A DNA stretch of 64,000 bases, taken from the NCBI GenBank assembly GCA_000403275.2, contig KE159598.1, positions 491,226 through 555,225 on the forward strand. The letters are read 5' to 3'. Both the position numbers and the translations under genes were made by a program. Below, piece after piece: positions 17,500 to 25,762 of this stretch. The notes under the pieces were generated by a model. It did not search any database and was not told the origin of the DNA. It saw nothing but the letters and a program-made list of their open reading frames with translations. This DNA comes from Lachnospiraceae bacterium 28-4 (GTDB lineage: Bacteria > Bacillota > Clostridia > Lachnospirales > Lachnospiraceae). Within the stretch, counting starts at the first letter, position 1, and every line of letters starts with the position of its first letter.

Positions 17500-18798
17500 T
17501 TGGTCTCAATGATTTATATGGTATTGGCAACGGCAATGTTTTTTCTTCAGGATACATATTTTTTGGTGGCTGGCATGGAGTTGAGCCTTAAAAATCCCTG
17601 TGCATTGGCAATTTTGTTTCTGGCATTGCTGAACTTTATTGTAACAGTGCGGCTGGACCGCCTAATGGTATTGATCCGCCATACAGCAGTCCAGGTGCTG
17701 CCTTATCTAATTCCGCTGGTTTTTTCGGCTGTAATTTGGGTAAGCACAAAGGCCGGGGGAGCTGCCGTCATGAATGGCGTATCCATGATTTTTCCACAGA
17801 TGCTGTCAGTGCTTGTAGCAGCTGCTACTTTGTATCTTTTTGGCGAAAAGGGAATTTGGTATTGTTTGGGGGCTATGTGCGCTGCAAATTTCATAAGTAT
17901 ACTGGTTGTGGTTTATACAGGCGGATTCTCGGAATTCCTACAGGAACTTTATATCCTTCTGGCCACTTTCAGCAAAGAGACTGGTCCGCTGATGATGCGG
18001 CTGGAGACTCATGACTTGACCTTTGCTTTTGGGCCTTTCCTGCTTTATCTCATGCTGCACTGGAAAAAGTCCCCGCATCCTCTTCTCTGGCTGGTTCTTG
18101 TATCCTGCTTCTGGCTGGTTGGCTTGAAGAGGATTGCTTTCCCGGCCTTGGCGTCAGGGCTTTTGTCAGCATTGCTGTTGCGGCGGATGCCGGAGAAAGC
18201 TGCAAGGCAGACAGCGTTGTGCGTAGCTGTGGCTATGATGGCGGTTAGCTTTCTTTACATCGCGGGAATTCGGTACGGCTTGTTTGAATTCCTGGAGATG
18301 CGGTTAGGGCTGGATACAAAAGGCAGGGCGCTGCTATTTGCAAATGTGGAGCCCTACTACGAAATCAGTTTTACTTACATAGGGAGGGGGACAGGGTTTG
18401 AGCGTATGGTGGAGTGGCTTTCCGGGACAATGCAGACAATTCCTTTGCGTACACAGACTCAGATCCACAACGATTTTCTCCGTATGTACCTGAATATCGG
18501 TTTTTTTGGGTATTGGATCTGGCTCTGGAGCTGGCTGCCTGCAAGGCTGAATTACTGGTTCCGTCAAGCAGGAAAGGATGCAGGCTGCCTTTTTCTGGGA
18601 ATTTGCACTTATTGCTTCGTCCTTTATGCTACAGACAATACAATCTATTATCCTTATACCATCATTGCCTGTACCCTGATTCCTATGGTCTGCCAGTTTG
18701 ATGCTCAAGCAAAAGCTGCTCTGGAAAGGCAGTGTATTCAGTGGGGCGGAGAAAAGGAAAGCGGATCTGGCAGGGAGGCTGCAAATATTGAGAGGTGA
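17500..18798 (+). CDS. O-antigen/EPS polymerase-like membrane protein
   Basis: 432 aa with roughly ten hydrophobic helices and a large outer loop before the last helices (about residues 255-330), the topology of Wzy polymerases and O-antigen ligases. It would join repeat units on the outer membrane face. The start is probably TTG at 17,500, with AGGGAG seven bases upstream; the ATG at 17,509 is too far from an SD. Polymerases are poorly conserved, so the assignment rests on topology and on the neighbouring Wzz-like, PssD/E-like and flippase genes. Confidence 0.7.
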   Translation: MVSMIYMVLATAMFFLQDTYFLVAGMELSLKNPCALAILFLALLNFIVTVRLDRLMVLIRHTAVQVLPYLIPLVFSAVIWVSTKAGGAAVMNGVSMIFPQMLSVLVAAATLYLFGEKGIWYCLGAMCAANFISILVVVYTGGFSEFLQELYILLATFSKETGPLMMRLETHDLTFAFGPFLLYLMLHWKKSPHPLLWLVLVSCFWLVGLKRIAFPALASGLLSALLLRRMPEKAARQTALCVAVAMMAVSFLYIAGIRYGLFEFLEMRLGLDTKGRALLFANVEPYYEISFTYIGRGTGFERMVEWLSGTMQTIPLRTQTQIHNDFLRMYLNIGFFGYWIWLWSWLPARLNYWFRQAGKDAGCLFLGICTYCFVLYATDNTIYYPYTIIACTLIPMVCQFDAQAKAALERQCIQWGGEKESGSGREAANIER

Positions 18799-18804
18799 GT
18801 CGGC

Positions 18805-19275
18805 TTGAAAAAGAGAAAATTGCGGGTCTGCTTTGCTGCATCCTCCGGGGGGCATTTATTGGAATTGATGATGCTGGACCCTTTGATGGATCAATATGAC
18901 AGCTTTCTGGTTACAGAGAAGACAGCCTATAGAGCTGCTCTGAAAGGTATGCGGTGCCACTGCCTTTTACAAGTGAACCGACGAGAATGGCTCTGTATAC
19001 CAAAGCTGATTATAAACACTTTTTATTCTTTGGCAATCTGCTTGGTGGAACGGCCGGACGTGGTGGTCTGCACCGGCGTGCTGGCAACAATCCCCCTTTG
19101 TCTGTTATGCAAGATGTTCGGGAAAAAATTGGTGTTTATTGAGTCTTATGCAAAGGTGAAAACCCCCACACTGACGGGAAAACTCCTTTATCATTTTGCG
19201 GATCGTTTCTATGTCCAGTGGCAGGAACTGCTGGAGTTTTATCCAAAGGCTATACATGTAGGCGGCATTTATTAG
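18805..19275 (+). CDS. PssD/Cps14F-like glycosyltransferase partner subunit
   Basis: 156 aa. It has the glycine-rich start VCFAASSGGHLLELM, then a membrane-associating middle (TFYSLAICL) and VVCTGVLATIPLCLLCKM. These correspond to the N-terminal half of a GT28/MurG-like transferase carried as a separate subunit. In pneumococcal Cps14F/14G the pair forms a beta-1,4-galactosyltransferase on the lipid-linked precursor. TTG is the likely start. The partner follows 123 bp downstream, separated by a family A repeat rather than directly coupled as usual. Confidence 0.8.
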   Translation: MKKRKLRVCFAASSGGHLLELMMLDPLMDQYDSFLVTEKTAYRAALKGMRCHCLLQVNRREWLCIPKLIINTFYSLAICLVERPDVVVCTGVLATIPLCLLCKMFGKKLVFIESYAKVKTPTLTGKLLYHFADRFYVQWQELLEFYPKAIHVGGIY

Positions 19276-19390
19276 TGTGAAGAGAAGTTCTAAGGCTCGC
19301 ACCAGTGGGTGCTTCGCCAAGAACTTCTAATACTTCACACCGGAACTTCAGCTCCGGGGGATTGTGTGATTCCGCGAAGCGGAATCATGG
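19274..19390 (+). repeat. Diverged family A structured repeat inside the EPS operon
   Basis: Begins at the stop of the PssD-like gene and ends at the SD of the PssE-like gene. Outer GTGTGAAG / CTTCACAC, inner AAGTTCT / AGAACTT, then GATTCCGC-GAA-GCGGAATC. Several stems are conserved in position with 1540-1690 while the bases differ. Confidence 0.6.
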
Positions 19391-19398
19391 AGGTTAGT

Positions 19399-19875
19399 AT
19401 GATATTTGTAACAGTTGGGTCTCAGAAGTTTCCCTTTAACCGTTTGATCGGAAAAATAGATCAAATGATTCGAAGTGGTTTTATAAAAGAAGATGTCTTT
19501 ATCCAAACGGGAACCAGTGAATATATTCCAGTCTGCCCCCATCAGGCATTCTGTGACCGGGAACACTTTGAAAGGATGATGGAAACCTACAATATCCTTA
19601 TCGCCCATGGAGGCGCGGGTACCATGGTGGATGCTGTGAAACGGGGAAAGAAAGTTATTGTTGTTCCGCGCCTGGCTCGGTATGAGGAGCATGTAGACGA
19701 CCATCAGATGGAGCTGGCAGTACGGTTTCATGAGATGAATTTGATTCGCGTTTGCATGGATGTGGAGCAGCTGCCCGATATGCTTCTGGGTCTCGACGGA
19801 CATAGTTTTGCTCAGTTCCAGTCCAATACGGAGGCTCTTCTTACGTCTTTGGACGGCTATATCCGTTCGCTGTAA
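19399..19875 (+). CDS. PssE/Cps14G-like glycosyltransferase catalytic subunit
   Basis: 158 aa equivalent of the C-terminal half of a GT28 enzyme: IFVTVGSQKFPFNRLI at the start, then the nucleotide-sugar-binding block ILIAHGGAGTMVDAVKRGKKVIVVPR and HVDDHQMELA. It acts with the preceding PssD-like subunit on the cytoplasmic membrane face. The start at 19,399 has GGAGG; the frame upstream is repeat DNA. The enzyme looks intact. Confidence 0.85.
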   Translation: MIFVTVGSQKFPFNRLIGKIDQMIRSGFIKEDVFIQTGTSEYIPVCPHQAFCDREHFERMMETYNILIAHGGAGTMVDAVKRGKKVIVVPRLARYEEHVDDHQMELAVRFHEMNLIRVCMDVEQLPDMLLGLDGHSFAQFQSNTEALLTSLDGYIRSL

Positions 19876-19889
19876 ATTAGGAGGATTCT

Positions 19890-20105
19890 ATGAAGATTTT
19901 AGAGATCGGCCCCAGTGAGACCCGTTCCCGGGGAGGAATGGCCGAGGTCATCCGGGGCATTCGGAAGAGCAGGATTCTGGGGCAAGAGTTTGAAATAGAC
20001 AGTTTTTCTTCCTACATAGACGGTAGTCTTCCTGTCCGATTGCTGTATTCTATGTATGAATGCTCATGTACGGTAAAGAAGCAAGCAACCGAAAACAAGA
20101 GATAG
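19890..20105 (+). pseudogene. N-terminal stump of a GT4-type glycosyltransferase
   Basis: The first ~57 codons match the start of family 4 EPS transferases (MKILEIGPSETRSRGGMAEVI, then SFSSYIDGSLPVRLLYSMYE). After about 20,060 the frame enters unrelated A+T-rich sequence and stops at 20,103-20,105. The rest of the gene is missing. The break is the left border of inserted DNA that ends in the stump of another transferase near 23,720. Confidence 0.8.
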
Positions 20106-20162
20106 ACCGCCAGCACCACACTATTCCGAACCAAAGAAACCAAAGACCAAAAGACAAGCATT

Positions 20163-20303
20163 GTGGAAATGTGCATAACTGGCTATGGAATCATGGATAA
20201 CTCTATTCACAGCACATGGAAAAGCTAAAGTGCAGCTTTCCCACGTCCTGCAAACAGAGTTACCCACAATTCCATGAGATAGCCAGTTATACACATTCCC
20301 ACA
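20163..20303. repeat. Large imperfect hairpin with DnaA-box-like arms
   Basis: The outer arms at 20,163-20,186 and 20,280-20,303 pair at 22 of 24 positions. Inside, GGAATCATGGATAACTCT faces AGAGTTACCCACAATTCC, and GGAAAAGC faces GCTTTCC. TTATGCACA (minus, 20,170-20,178) and TTATACACA (plus, 20,287-20,295) fit the DnaA box TTATNCACA, and TTACCCACA at 20,270 is one base off. Confidence 0.65.
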
Positions 20304-20583
20304 AATCCAAACTTTTCTAAAAACAGCTTGATAATTGGGGATTTTTGCCGGAAAAAGTTTGGATTTCGTTTCACAAAGTACAATACTCCAATTATGACAA
20401 AATGCGTAAAACATTGCTATTTAGCTCTGTTTCAATCAATTTATTCTCATTTCTGACAAGAGAAGTACAAAACAAAATCCAAACTTTTATATCAGAAAAT
20501 GCCTTGAATAAAGGATTTACAGAGGAAAGTTTGGATTTCTTCTAAGTTTGGATTTGTGGAAAAATCCAAAAGTTTAGATTTTC
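20303..20583. repeat. Iteron-like 12-bp repeats (origin-like region)
   Basis: Five exact copies of AAGTTTGGATTT: minus at 20,303 and 20,475; plus at 20,355, 20,527 and 20,544. A hybrid form sits at 20,562-20,583. The first two minus/plus pairs have the same 52-bp offset. With the adjacent DnaA-type boxes this resembles a plasmid or element replication-control region. No initiator gene remains nearby. Confidence 0.65.
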
Positions 20584-20628
20584 CCACAATGCCGACTACT
20601 ACGGAAGCCCTTGTCAATTCTTAATATC

Positions 20629-20657
20629 TTGACATAACTAATTGAATTTGTTAAAAT
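20629..20657 (+). promoter_or_regulatory. Promoter for the tetR-type gene
   Basis: TTGACA, 17 bp and TAAAAT, 35 bp before the start codon. Confidence 0.65.
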
Positions 20658-20692
20658 ACAAACTAGATTAAGAAAAAAGGAGGAGATTTATT

Positions 20693-21262
20693 TTGCCGAA
20701 AATAAAAATTGATAAAGAATCGGTTATCAAAGAAGCTGCATATATAGCAAATACGATAGGCATAGAAAACCTATCTTTAAAAACGCTTGCATCGCAATTA
20801 GGCGTTAAGTCGCCATCGCTTTATAACCATATAGATGGGCTTGACGACCTAAAACAGCAGCTTATGCTATATGGTTGGAAAGAATTAGAAGACAAAATTA
20901 TTCAATCTGTAATAGGATTTTCTGGATATGATGCGATTAGAGCTATGTGCTACGCTTTTCATGAATATGCAATAGAGAATCAAGGAGTTTTTAGCACAAT
21001 GCTTTGGTACAATCAATTTGAGAATGAACAGATGAATGAAGTGACTTCAAAAATGTTTTCAATTTTTTTCAAAATAACTAAGTCACTAAATATTTCACAA
21101 GATAATTGCATTCATTTAGTCAGAATGTTTAGAAGTTTTTTAGAGGGCTTTGCATTACTTGAAAATCATAACGCCTTTGGTAATACACAGTTGATAAAAG
21201 ATAGTTTTGAATTATCAATAGACATTTTAATTGAGGGAGCAAAAAAATTAGAGGGGAAATGA
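20693..21262 (+). CDS. TetR-family transcriptional regulator
   Basis: 189 aa; the N-terminal helix-turn-helix is at about residues 25-46 (SLKTLASQLGVKSPSLYNHIDGLDDL). The ligand-binding domain has a TetR_C_33-like layout (FHEYAIENQGVFSTMLW). It starts with TTG preceded by AAGGAGGAG. It overlaps the hydrolase gene as ATGA, so it probably controls that gene and itself. Codon use is far more A/T-rich than in the EPS genes on either side, in line with recent transfer. Confidence 0.88.
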   Translation: MPKIKIDKESVIKEAAYIANTIGIENLSLKTLASQLGVKSPSLYNHIDGLDDLKQQLMLYGWKELEDKIIQSVIGFSGYDAIRAMCYAFHEYAIENQGVFSTMLWYNQFENEQMNEVTSKMFSIFFKITKSLNISQDNCIHLVRMFRSFLEGFALLENHNAFGNTQLIKDSFELSIDILIEGAKKLEGK

Positions 21263-21303
21263 TAGCGCATGGTATATCAGAAAAAAACAAGGGAAAAGGT
21301 TTT

Positions 21304-22695
21304 ATGAATCGAAAAATCAGGCAAATCATTTGTGTAATACTGTCACTAATTTGTGTTATTGCTATATGGGATAAGCCTGTTTTGGCATATGAAAAAAGTA
21401 GCAATTATAGCGATATTGACAGCCAGATAAAAAAAGAAATAAAGGAATTACATATTCCCGGAATGGCGATAGCCATTGTAGACTCTAAAGAGGTTCTGTT
21501 TTCTGAAGCTTATGGAAATTGCGATAATTTAGATACGCCTTTTATTATAGGCTCATTGAGCAAATCATTTACAGCATTAGCTGTTATGCAGCTTGTGGAA
21601 GAAGAAAAAGTAGATTTAGACACGACAATATCTGATTATATTGATACATCTGATTATTTTATAAATGTGTCCGACGGAGATAAAATTACTGTAAGACAGC
21701 TTTTGAATCAGACAAGCGGTTTAGGGACATATCAGCGTTTTGGAAATGCAAAAATAACAGAAAGTTACGGACAACATCAATATGCAAATATCAATTATGG
21801 ATTGTTAGGAGAAATCATAGAAACAGTCAGCGGAATTAGCTATTCAGAGTATATGGATAAAAACATTTTTTCTCCACTAAGTATGAATCATACGGCAGCA
21901 ACACTTGTACAAAGCAAAGAAAACGGATTGATAACAGGATATCGAAATTATTTTGGACTTCCGATTGCGGGAGAGCCGGACTATCCCGATAAACATTCAT
22001 GGTCTACCGTTCCGGCAGGTTATTTAAGTTCCAGTGTATCAGATATGGCAAAATATCTGCAAATGTATCTAAATGGAGGAATGGGAATAGTCAATCAGAA
22101 TAGTTTAAATACTATGCTTTATGACAATGTATATGTAGATGATAACACTCCCTATTATTACGGAATGGGGTGGACTTTGACAGAAGAATATACAGAGCCT
22201 GTATTGGGGCATTCAGGGCTGGTTGAGAATTATATGTCTAATGTGTATCTATTGCCGGAAAGCGGATTAGGAATCATTTTCCTTATCAATATGAACGATT
22301 ATCTTGTCACGAATCAACTGGCAGATATTATCTCCCAAAATGTGATATTTGCTCTTTTGGGCAGAGAACAATATGATATATCTGGCAGCCCGTATATTGT
22401 AAGACACCTGTTGCTGAATGGAGCATATTTAGCGTTGGTTGCAGTGGCAGTATATCCGATAGCAACAATAAGAAAATGGAAGAAAAAGAAACAGACAACA
22501 AGACTGATACTCTTTGACATTACAAGGCATGGCATATTGCCACTACTGTTACTCTGTTTGCCCTATATGGTAGGTATTCCATTATGGGTAGTATGGTATT
22601 TTGTAAAAGACTTGTTCATTGTATTGCTGTTAAATGCAAGTTTGCTTTTGGTTATAGGCTTATACAAAATATTTTTTGCAATATTCAAGATATGA
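21304..22695 (+). CDS. Beta-lactamase-family serine hydrolase with C-terminal membrane segments
   Basis: Starts with a signal peptide (to about residue 28, VLA-Y). A class C beta-lactamase/PBP4*-like domain follows: the nucleophile is in IGSLSKSF (SxxK), YANINYG gives the YxN motif, and LGHSGLVENY the HxG box. The last ~90 residues hold three to four hydrophobic helices. Such proteins are peptidases or esterases of envelope peptides, seldom true beta-lactamases. The frame is open from 21,259 (ATGA with tetR), but 21,304 gives the intact signal peptide. Regulation by the linked TetR protein is likely. Confidence 0.82.
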   Translation: MNRKIRQIICVILSLICVIAIWDKPVLAYEKSSNYSDIDSQIKKEIKELHIPGMAIAIVDSKEVLFSEAYGNCDNLDTPFIIGSLSKSFTALAVMQLVEEEKVDLDTTISDYIDTSDYFINVSDGDKITVRQLLNQTSGLGTYQRFGNAKITESYGQHQYANINYGLLGEIIETVSGISYSEYMDKNIFSPLSMNHTAATLVQSKENGLITGYRNYFGLPIAGEPDYPDKHSWSTVPAGYLSSSVSDMAKYLQMYLNGGMGIVNQNSLNTMLYDNVYVDDNTPYYYGMGWTLTEEYTEPVLGHSGLVENYMSNVYLLPESGLGIIFLINMNDYLVTNQLADIISQNVIFALLGREQYDISGSPYIVRHLLLNGAYLALVAVAVYPIATIRKWKKKKQTTRLILFDITRHGILPLLLLCLPYMVGIPLWVVWYFVKDLFIVLLLNASLLLVIGLYKIFFAIFKI

Positions 22696-22781
22696 CAGAC
22701 TACGTGCTGTTATTTCTCTGAATTATTAAATGTAACTGTCAACCATAAAACGCCCATGTGGGAGAAAGGGGGAAATCACCT

Positions 22782-23240
22782 ATGCCTTGCACAGAAGCAT
22801 ACAAGGAACACATCATGTATACCTTCAACGGCTTTTGCAAGACCGTCATACGCTATGCAGCACTCAACGCATGGCGTGACAGGAGCAGACGGCGGCAGAA
22901 AGAAATATCCCTTGAATACCTCACAGAAGAAAAGTTTTACCCTTTAGGCACAACAGACGAATATTTTGAAGCACCTTATGAAGAATACCCTATAACGATA
23001 TGCGGTCAGACCGTTATCCTCACCAATGGGGAGCTTGCCGCCGCCCTGTTATCCTTGCCGGAGAGAAACCGGGAAATCATATTCCTTTACTTTTTCGGGG
23101 ATTATACACAACAGGAAATCGGGAAAATGTATGGACGCTGCCGGAGTACGACCGGGTATATAATCCGCAGGACGTTAAAACTCCTGCAAAGGAAAATGGA
23201 GGTGCTTTCGCATGGGAAATCCGAATCTTTTGCCCTATGA
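22782..23240 (+). CDS. Sigma-70-like factor of a Tn916-type element
   Basis: 152 aa with a C-terminal region-4 helix-turn-helix (LPERNREIIFLYFFGDYTQQEIGKMYGR, then GYIIRRTLKLL). The opening (CTEAYKEHIMYTFNGFCKTVIRYAALNAWRD) matches the small sigma-like regulators near the integrase end of Tn916-family conjugative transposons. AAAGGGGG precedes the ATG at 22,782. In intact elements excisionase and integrase genes follow; here they are missing, so this is a remnant. Confidence 0.8.
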   Translation: MPCTEAYKEHIMYTFNGFCKTVIRYAALNAWRDRSRRRQKEISLEYLTEEKFYPLGTTDEYFEAPYEEYPITICGQTVILTNGELAAALLSLPERNREIIFLYFFGDYTQQEIGKMYGRCRSTTGYIIRRTLKLLQRKMEVLSHGKSESFAL

Positions 23241-23436
23241 AACGATTGTCCGGGCGACCAGCGGAGAGCCGGAAGCCGTGGACGAGGTTTTGCGGCATTA
23301 CAGCAAGCGCATCCGGATAGCTGCCATTGAAAACGGACATATCGACAGGGATACCGAGGACAGCATAAAACAGCGGCTTGTCGCTTCCCTGTTCAAGTTC
23401 CGCTTTGATGAACAGCCATATATCAAAACTGAATAA
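23212..23436 (+). CDS. Helix-turn-helix protein of a Tn916-type element
   Basis: 74 aa (begins MGNPNLLPYETIVRATSGE, then EVLRHYSKRIR and TEDSIKQRLVASLFKFRF), the small regulator that usually follows the element sigma factor. It overlaps that gene by 29 bp. No excisionase or integrase follows. Confidence 0.75.
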   Translation: MGNPNLLPYETIVRATSGEPEAVDEVLRHYSKRIRIAAIENGHIDRDTEDSIKQRLVASLFKFRFDEQPYIKTE

Positions 23437-23464
23437 CCGCCGCTACATAGAACGGCACACCAAG

Positions 23465-23497
23465 ACAGGAAATCAAGAAAAGGTTTCCTGTTTTTTT
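23465..23497 (+). terminator. Intrinsic terminator of the element remnant
   Basis: ACAGGAAA and TTTCCTGT around an 11-base loop, followed by six further T. The 23,498-23,715 stretch continues as an open frame (start near 23,589) whose N-terminal part (SRGRNIAAALAKSPLAALKV) I do not recognise. Confidence 0.8.
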
Positions 23498-23719
23498 GCG
23501 TCCATTTTTGGCATTTTGAAAAATCGTCAGTATTATGCCGTGCAAAGAAGATAGAAAGGAATTTCCGTAAATCACCGTCATTTTTGCTTTGCGTGGTGTT
23601 GTAGGTAGTAGGGGGAGAAATATCGCCGCAGCTTTGGCAAAATCCCCGCTTGCGGCACTAAAGGTATTGACGGAAGCCCACACAGAGGAAGCCGCCACTT
23701 TCTTAGAGCAAGATTCTAC

Positions 23720-24164
23720 CACAGTACCAAATTTCGCTAATCGTCATTATGTCTACCGGGAGAACAGCCTTGTTAATCATGGTGTGACGGAGAAGCGGTG
23801 CATAGTATTTTCAGTTCTTGATTGGATCTGCAAAGATGCTTCTGCCAATTTTCCAGAGGCAGAGACTTGTTTCCGGCAGACAGCGCTGGATACCGCCGCC
23901 AGGCTGGCCATGCAGACTGTGTCGGCAGATGCGGACAAGAATACCCGGAATTATTTGGAGCGTTTTCGGGATGTTGTGCGCTGCCATTTCAGCTGGAGGG
24001 CGTTGGCTCTCTGCCCGGATGGAAAAAGCGCTGCAGCTGAGCTGGCTCTCTGGGGCGGAATACCGATTTTTAAGGCGTTGGCCGCCATTTACCGGCTAAT
24101 AAAGCATATGAAGAAGAAACAGAGTGGAGTAACAGGAGAGAATGGACAAAGCGGCTCACATTAA
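23720..24164 (+). pseudogene. C-terminal stump of a GT2-type glycosyltransferase
   Basis: From about 23,720 the frame reads like the end of a family 2 EPS transferase: HYVYRENSLVNHG (the usual Y-x-Y-R motif), VLDWICKDASANF, then a basic amphipathic C-terminus ending KHMKKKQ. The catalytic N-terminal domain is absent and upstream is element DNA in the same frame. The left boundary is uncertain by some tens of bases. The start of the flippase gene overlaps its last 23 bp. Confidence 0.65.
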
Positions 24165-25650
24165 AAGAAATTTAAAATTTGCCATAGTTGGAGAACTGCT
24201 GCTGGCAGCGTTGAAGTTTTTGTCCCGCCGGGCATTTGTCATTTTGTTGGGGCGGGAGTATGTGGGACTTAATGGGCTTTTTGCTGATATCTTATCCGTA
24301 CTCTCCCTGGCTGAGCTAGGATTCAGCGTATCTATTACCTATAGCTTCTACCATCCGGTGGCGGAGGGGAATACGGAGATGATAAAGTCTTTGGTTCGGC
24401 TGTATCGGCGGGTTTATCAGGCCGTCGGACTGGTAGTTTTTGCGCTTGGACTGTCTCTGACCCCATTTCTAAGTTTCTTTGTCAAAGAAATGCCGAAGAA
24501 TATTCCTAATATCGCTTTGATTTATATATTGAATCTGGTAAACGCAAGTATTTCCTACTTTTTTGCTTATAAGTCTACGCTGCTGTTTGTGCATCAAAAG
24601 AAATATATAGAAACTTCTATTCGCGCGGCCGTGTCGCTGGCGGCCACCGCGGCGCAGATTGCTGTCCTGTTTCTATCCAGAAATTATTTGTATTATATGT
24701 ATCTTTCGATTGTCGCCACAGTTGTGCAGAATGTCTCTGTTTCCATGCAAGCAGACCGATGCTATCCTTATCTGAGGGAAAAGGATGTCCGCCCGCTGCC
24801 CAGGGAGATTATGGAGGAGATTCATCGCAACGTGCGGGCGATGCTCCTGCACCGCGTAGGAGCTATAGCAGTTTTCAACACGGATAATTTGCTGATTTCA
24901 AAATTTGTGGGCGTGGCGGCGGCTGGATTATATTCCAACTACATGATGATACGAGGATTCCTTAACATGATAGTCAATGCGCTGTTTGATGCCATTACGC
25001 CTGTTCTGGGAAATTTGACTGCCACGGGGACAGAGGATAGTAAGCGGGAAGCTTTCTGCCGCCTATCTTTTTTTTCTGCATGGCTATTCGGATGGATGAG
25101 TATTTGTTTGCTTTGCCTTTATGACCCCTTTATCGACTTTTGGCTGGGGAAGGGCTATTTGTTATCAAAACCGGCGGTGCTGTTAATTGTGTTGAATTTT
25201 TATGTCAGCAGTATGCGTATACCGGTGAATAATACCAAGGGCGTCCTGGGTCTCTTTTGGGATGACCGCTACAAGTCGATTGTGGAGGCGGTGTTCAATT
25301 TGGCGGTCTCTGTACCACTGGCCATGCGCTGGGGCGTGGAGGGGATTATGGCGGGAACGCTGATCAGTACATTTGCGTTTCCATTTTGGTGCGAACCATT
25401 GGTTCTGTATAGTCGGGGGCTGCATATGCCGGCAAGAAAATATTTTGCAAATTATTTGATCCATCTGATAATCACTGTCTCTGCCGGAGTGCTGACGTGG
25501 ATTTTGTGCGGTTTCACAGGCGGCGGCATGGCAGGCCTCATTTGGAAAGCGATAATTTGCGTGGTGGCTCCGAATCTTGTTTTTTGGGTTTCATATCATC
25601 ACACACGAGAGTTCGCATTTCTTACAAAAAAACTGTTCGGTTTATTGTAA
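24142..25650 (+). CDS. Polysaccharide flippase (Wzx/MVF superfamily)
   Basis: 502 aa integral membrane protein with about 12-14 hydrophobic helices. It fits oligosaccharide-unit flippases: an early LGREYVGLNGLFADILSVLSLAELGF block, VFNTDNLLISKFVG in the middle and FAYKSTLLFVHQKKY. It would move the lipid-linked repeat unit across the membrane for the polymerase at 17,500. AGGAGAG precedes the ATG. This is the last EPS gene and is itself intact, although the transferases just upstream are truncated. Confidence 0.88.
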   Translation: MDKAAHIKRNLKFAIVGELLLAALKFLSRRAFVILLGREYVGLNGLFADILSVLSLAELGFSVSITYSFYHPVAEGNTEMIKSLVRLYRRVYQAVGLVVFALGLSLTPFLSFFVKEMPKNIPNIALIYILNLVNASISYFFAYKSTLLFVHQKKYIETSIRAAVSLAATAAQIAVLFLSRNYLYYMYLSIVATVVQNVSVSMQADRCYPYLREKDVRPLPREIMEEIHRNVRAMLLHRVGAIAVFNTDNLLISKFVGVAAAGLYSNYMMIRGFLNMIVNALFDAITPVLGNLTATGTEDSKREAFCRLSFFSAWLFGWMSICLLCLYDPFIDFWLGKGYLLSKPAVLLIVLNFYVSSMRIPVNNTKGVLGLFWDDRYKSIVEAVFNLAVSVPLAMRWGVEGIMAGTLISTFAFPFWCEPLVLYSRGLHMPARKYFANYLIHLIITVSAGVLTWILCGFTGGGMAGLIWKAIICVVAPNLVFWVSYHHTREFAFLTKKLFGLL

Positions 25651-25668
25651 GGAATCTCGCAGGACAAA

Positions 25669-25716
25669 GAAAATCCCCGGCAGGGAATCGCAGTGTGATT
25701 CCTGCCGGGGATTTTC
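25669..25716. terminator. Strong bidirectional terminator
   Basis: 20-bp arms (GAAAATCCCCGGCAGG... and its complement, one bulged G) separate the EPS operon from the convergent PBP gene. Confidence 0.85.
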
Positions 25717-25762
25717 ATAAAATCGTGAATATCCCTAAGGGGATGTTTCATGCAGCCTGTTT

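Noticed and set aside
20066..20200. Short frame starting ATGTACGGTAAAGAAGC after the GT4 break
   Set aside because: About 44 codons without an SD, running through the left arm of the origin-like hairpin. It may be a fragment of an element gene but I cannot support it.
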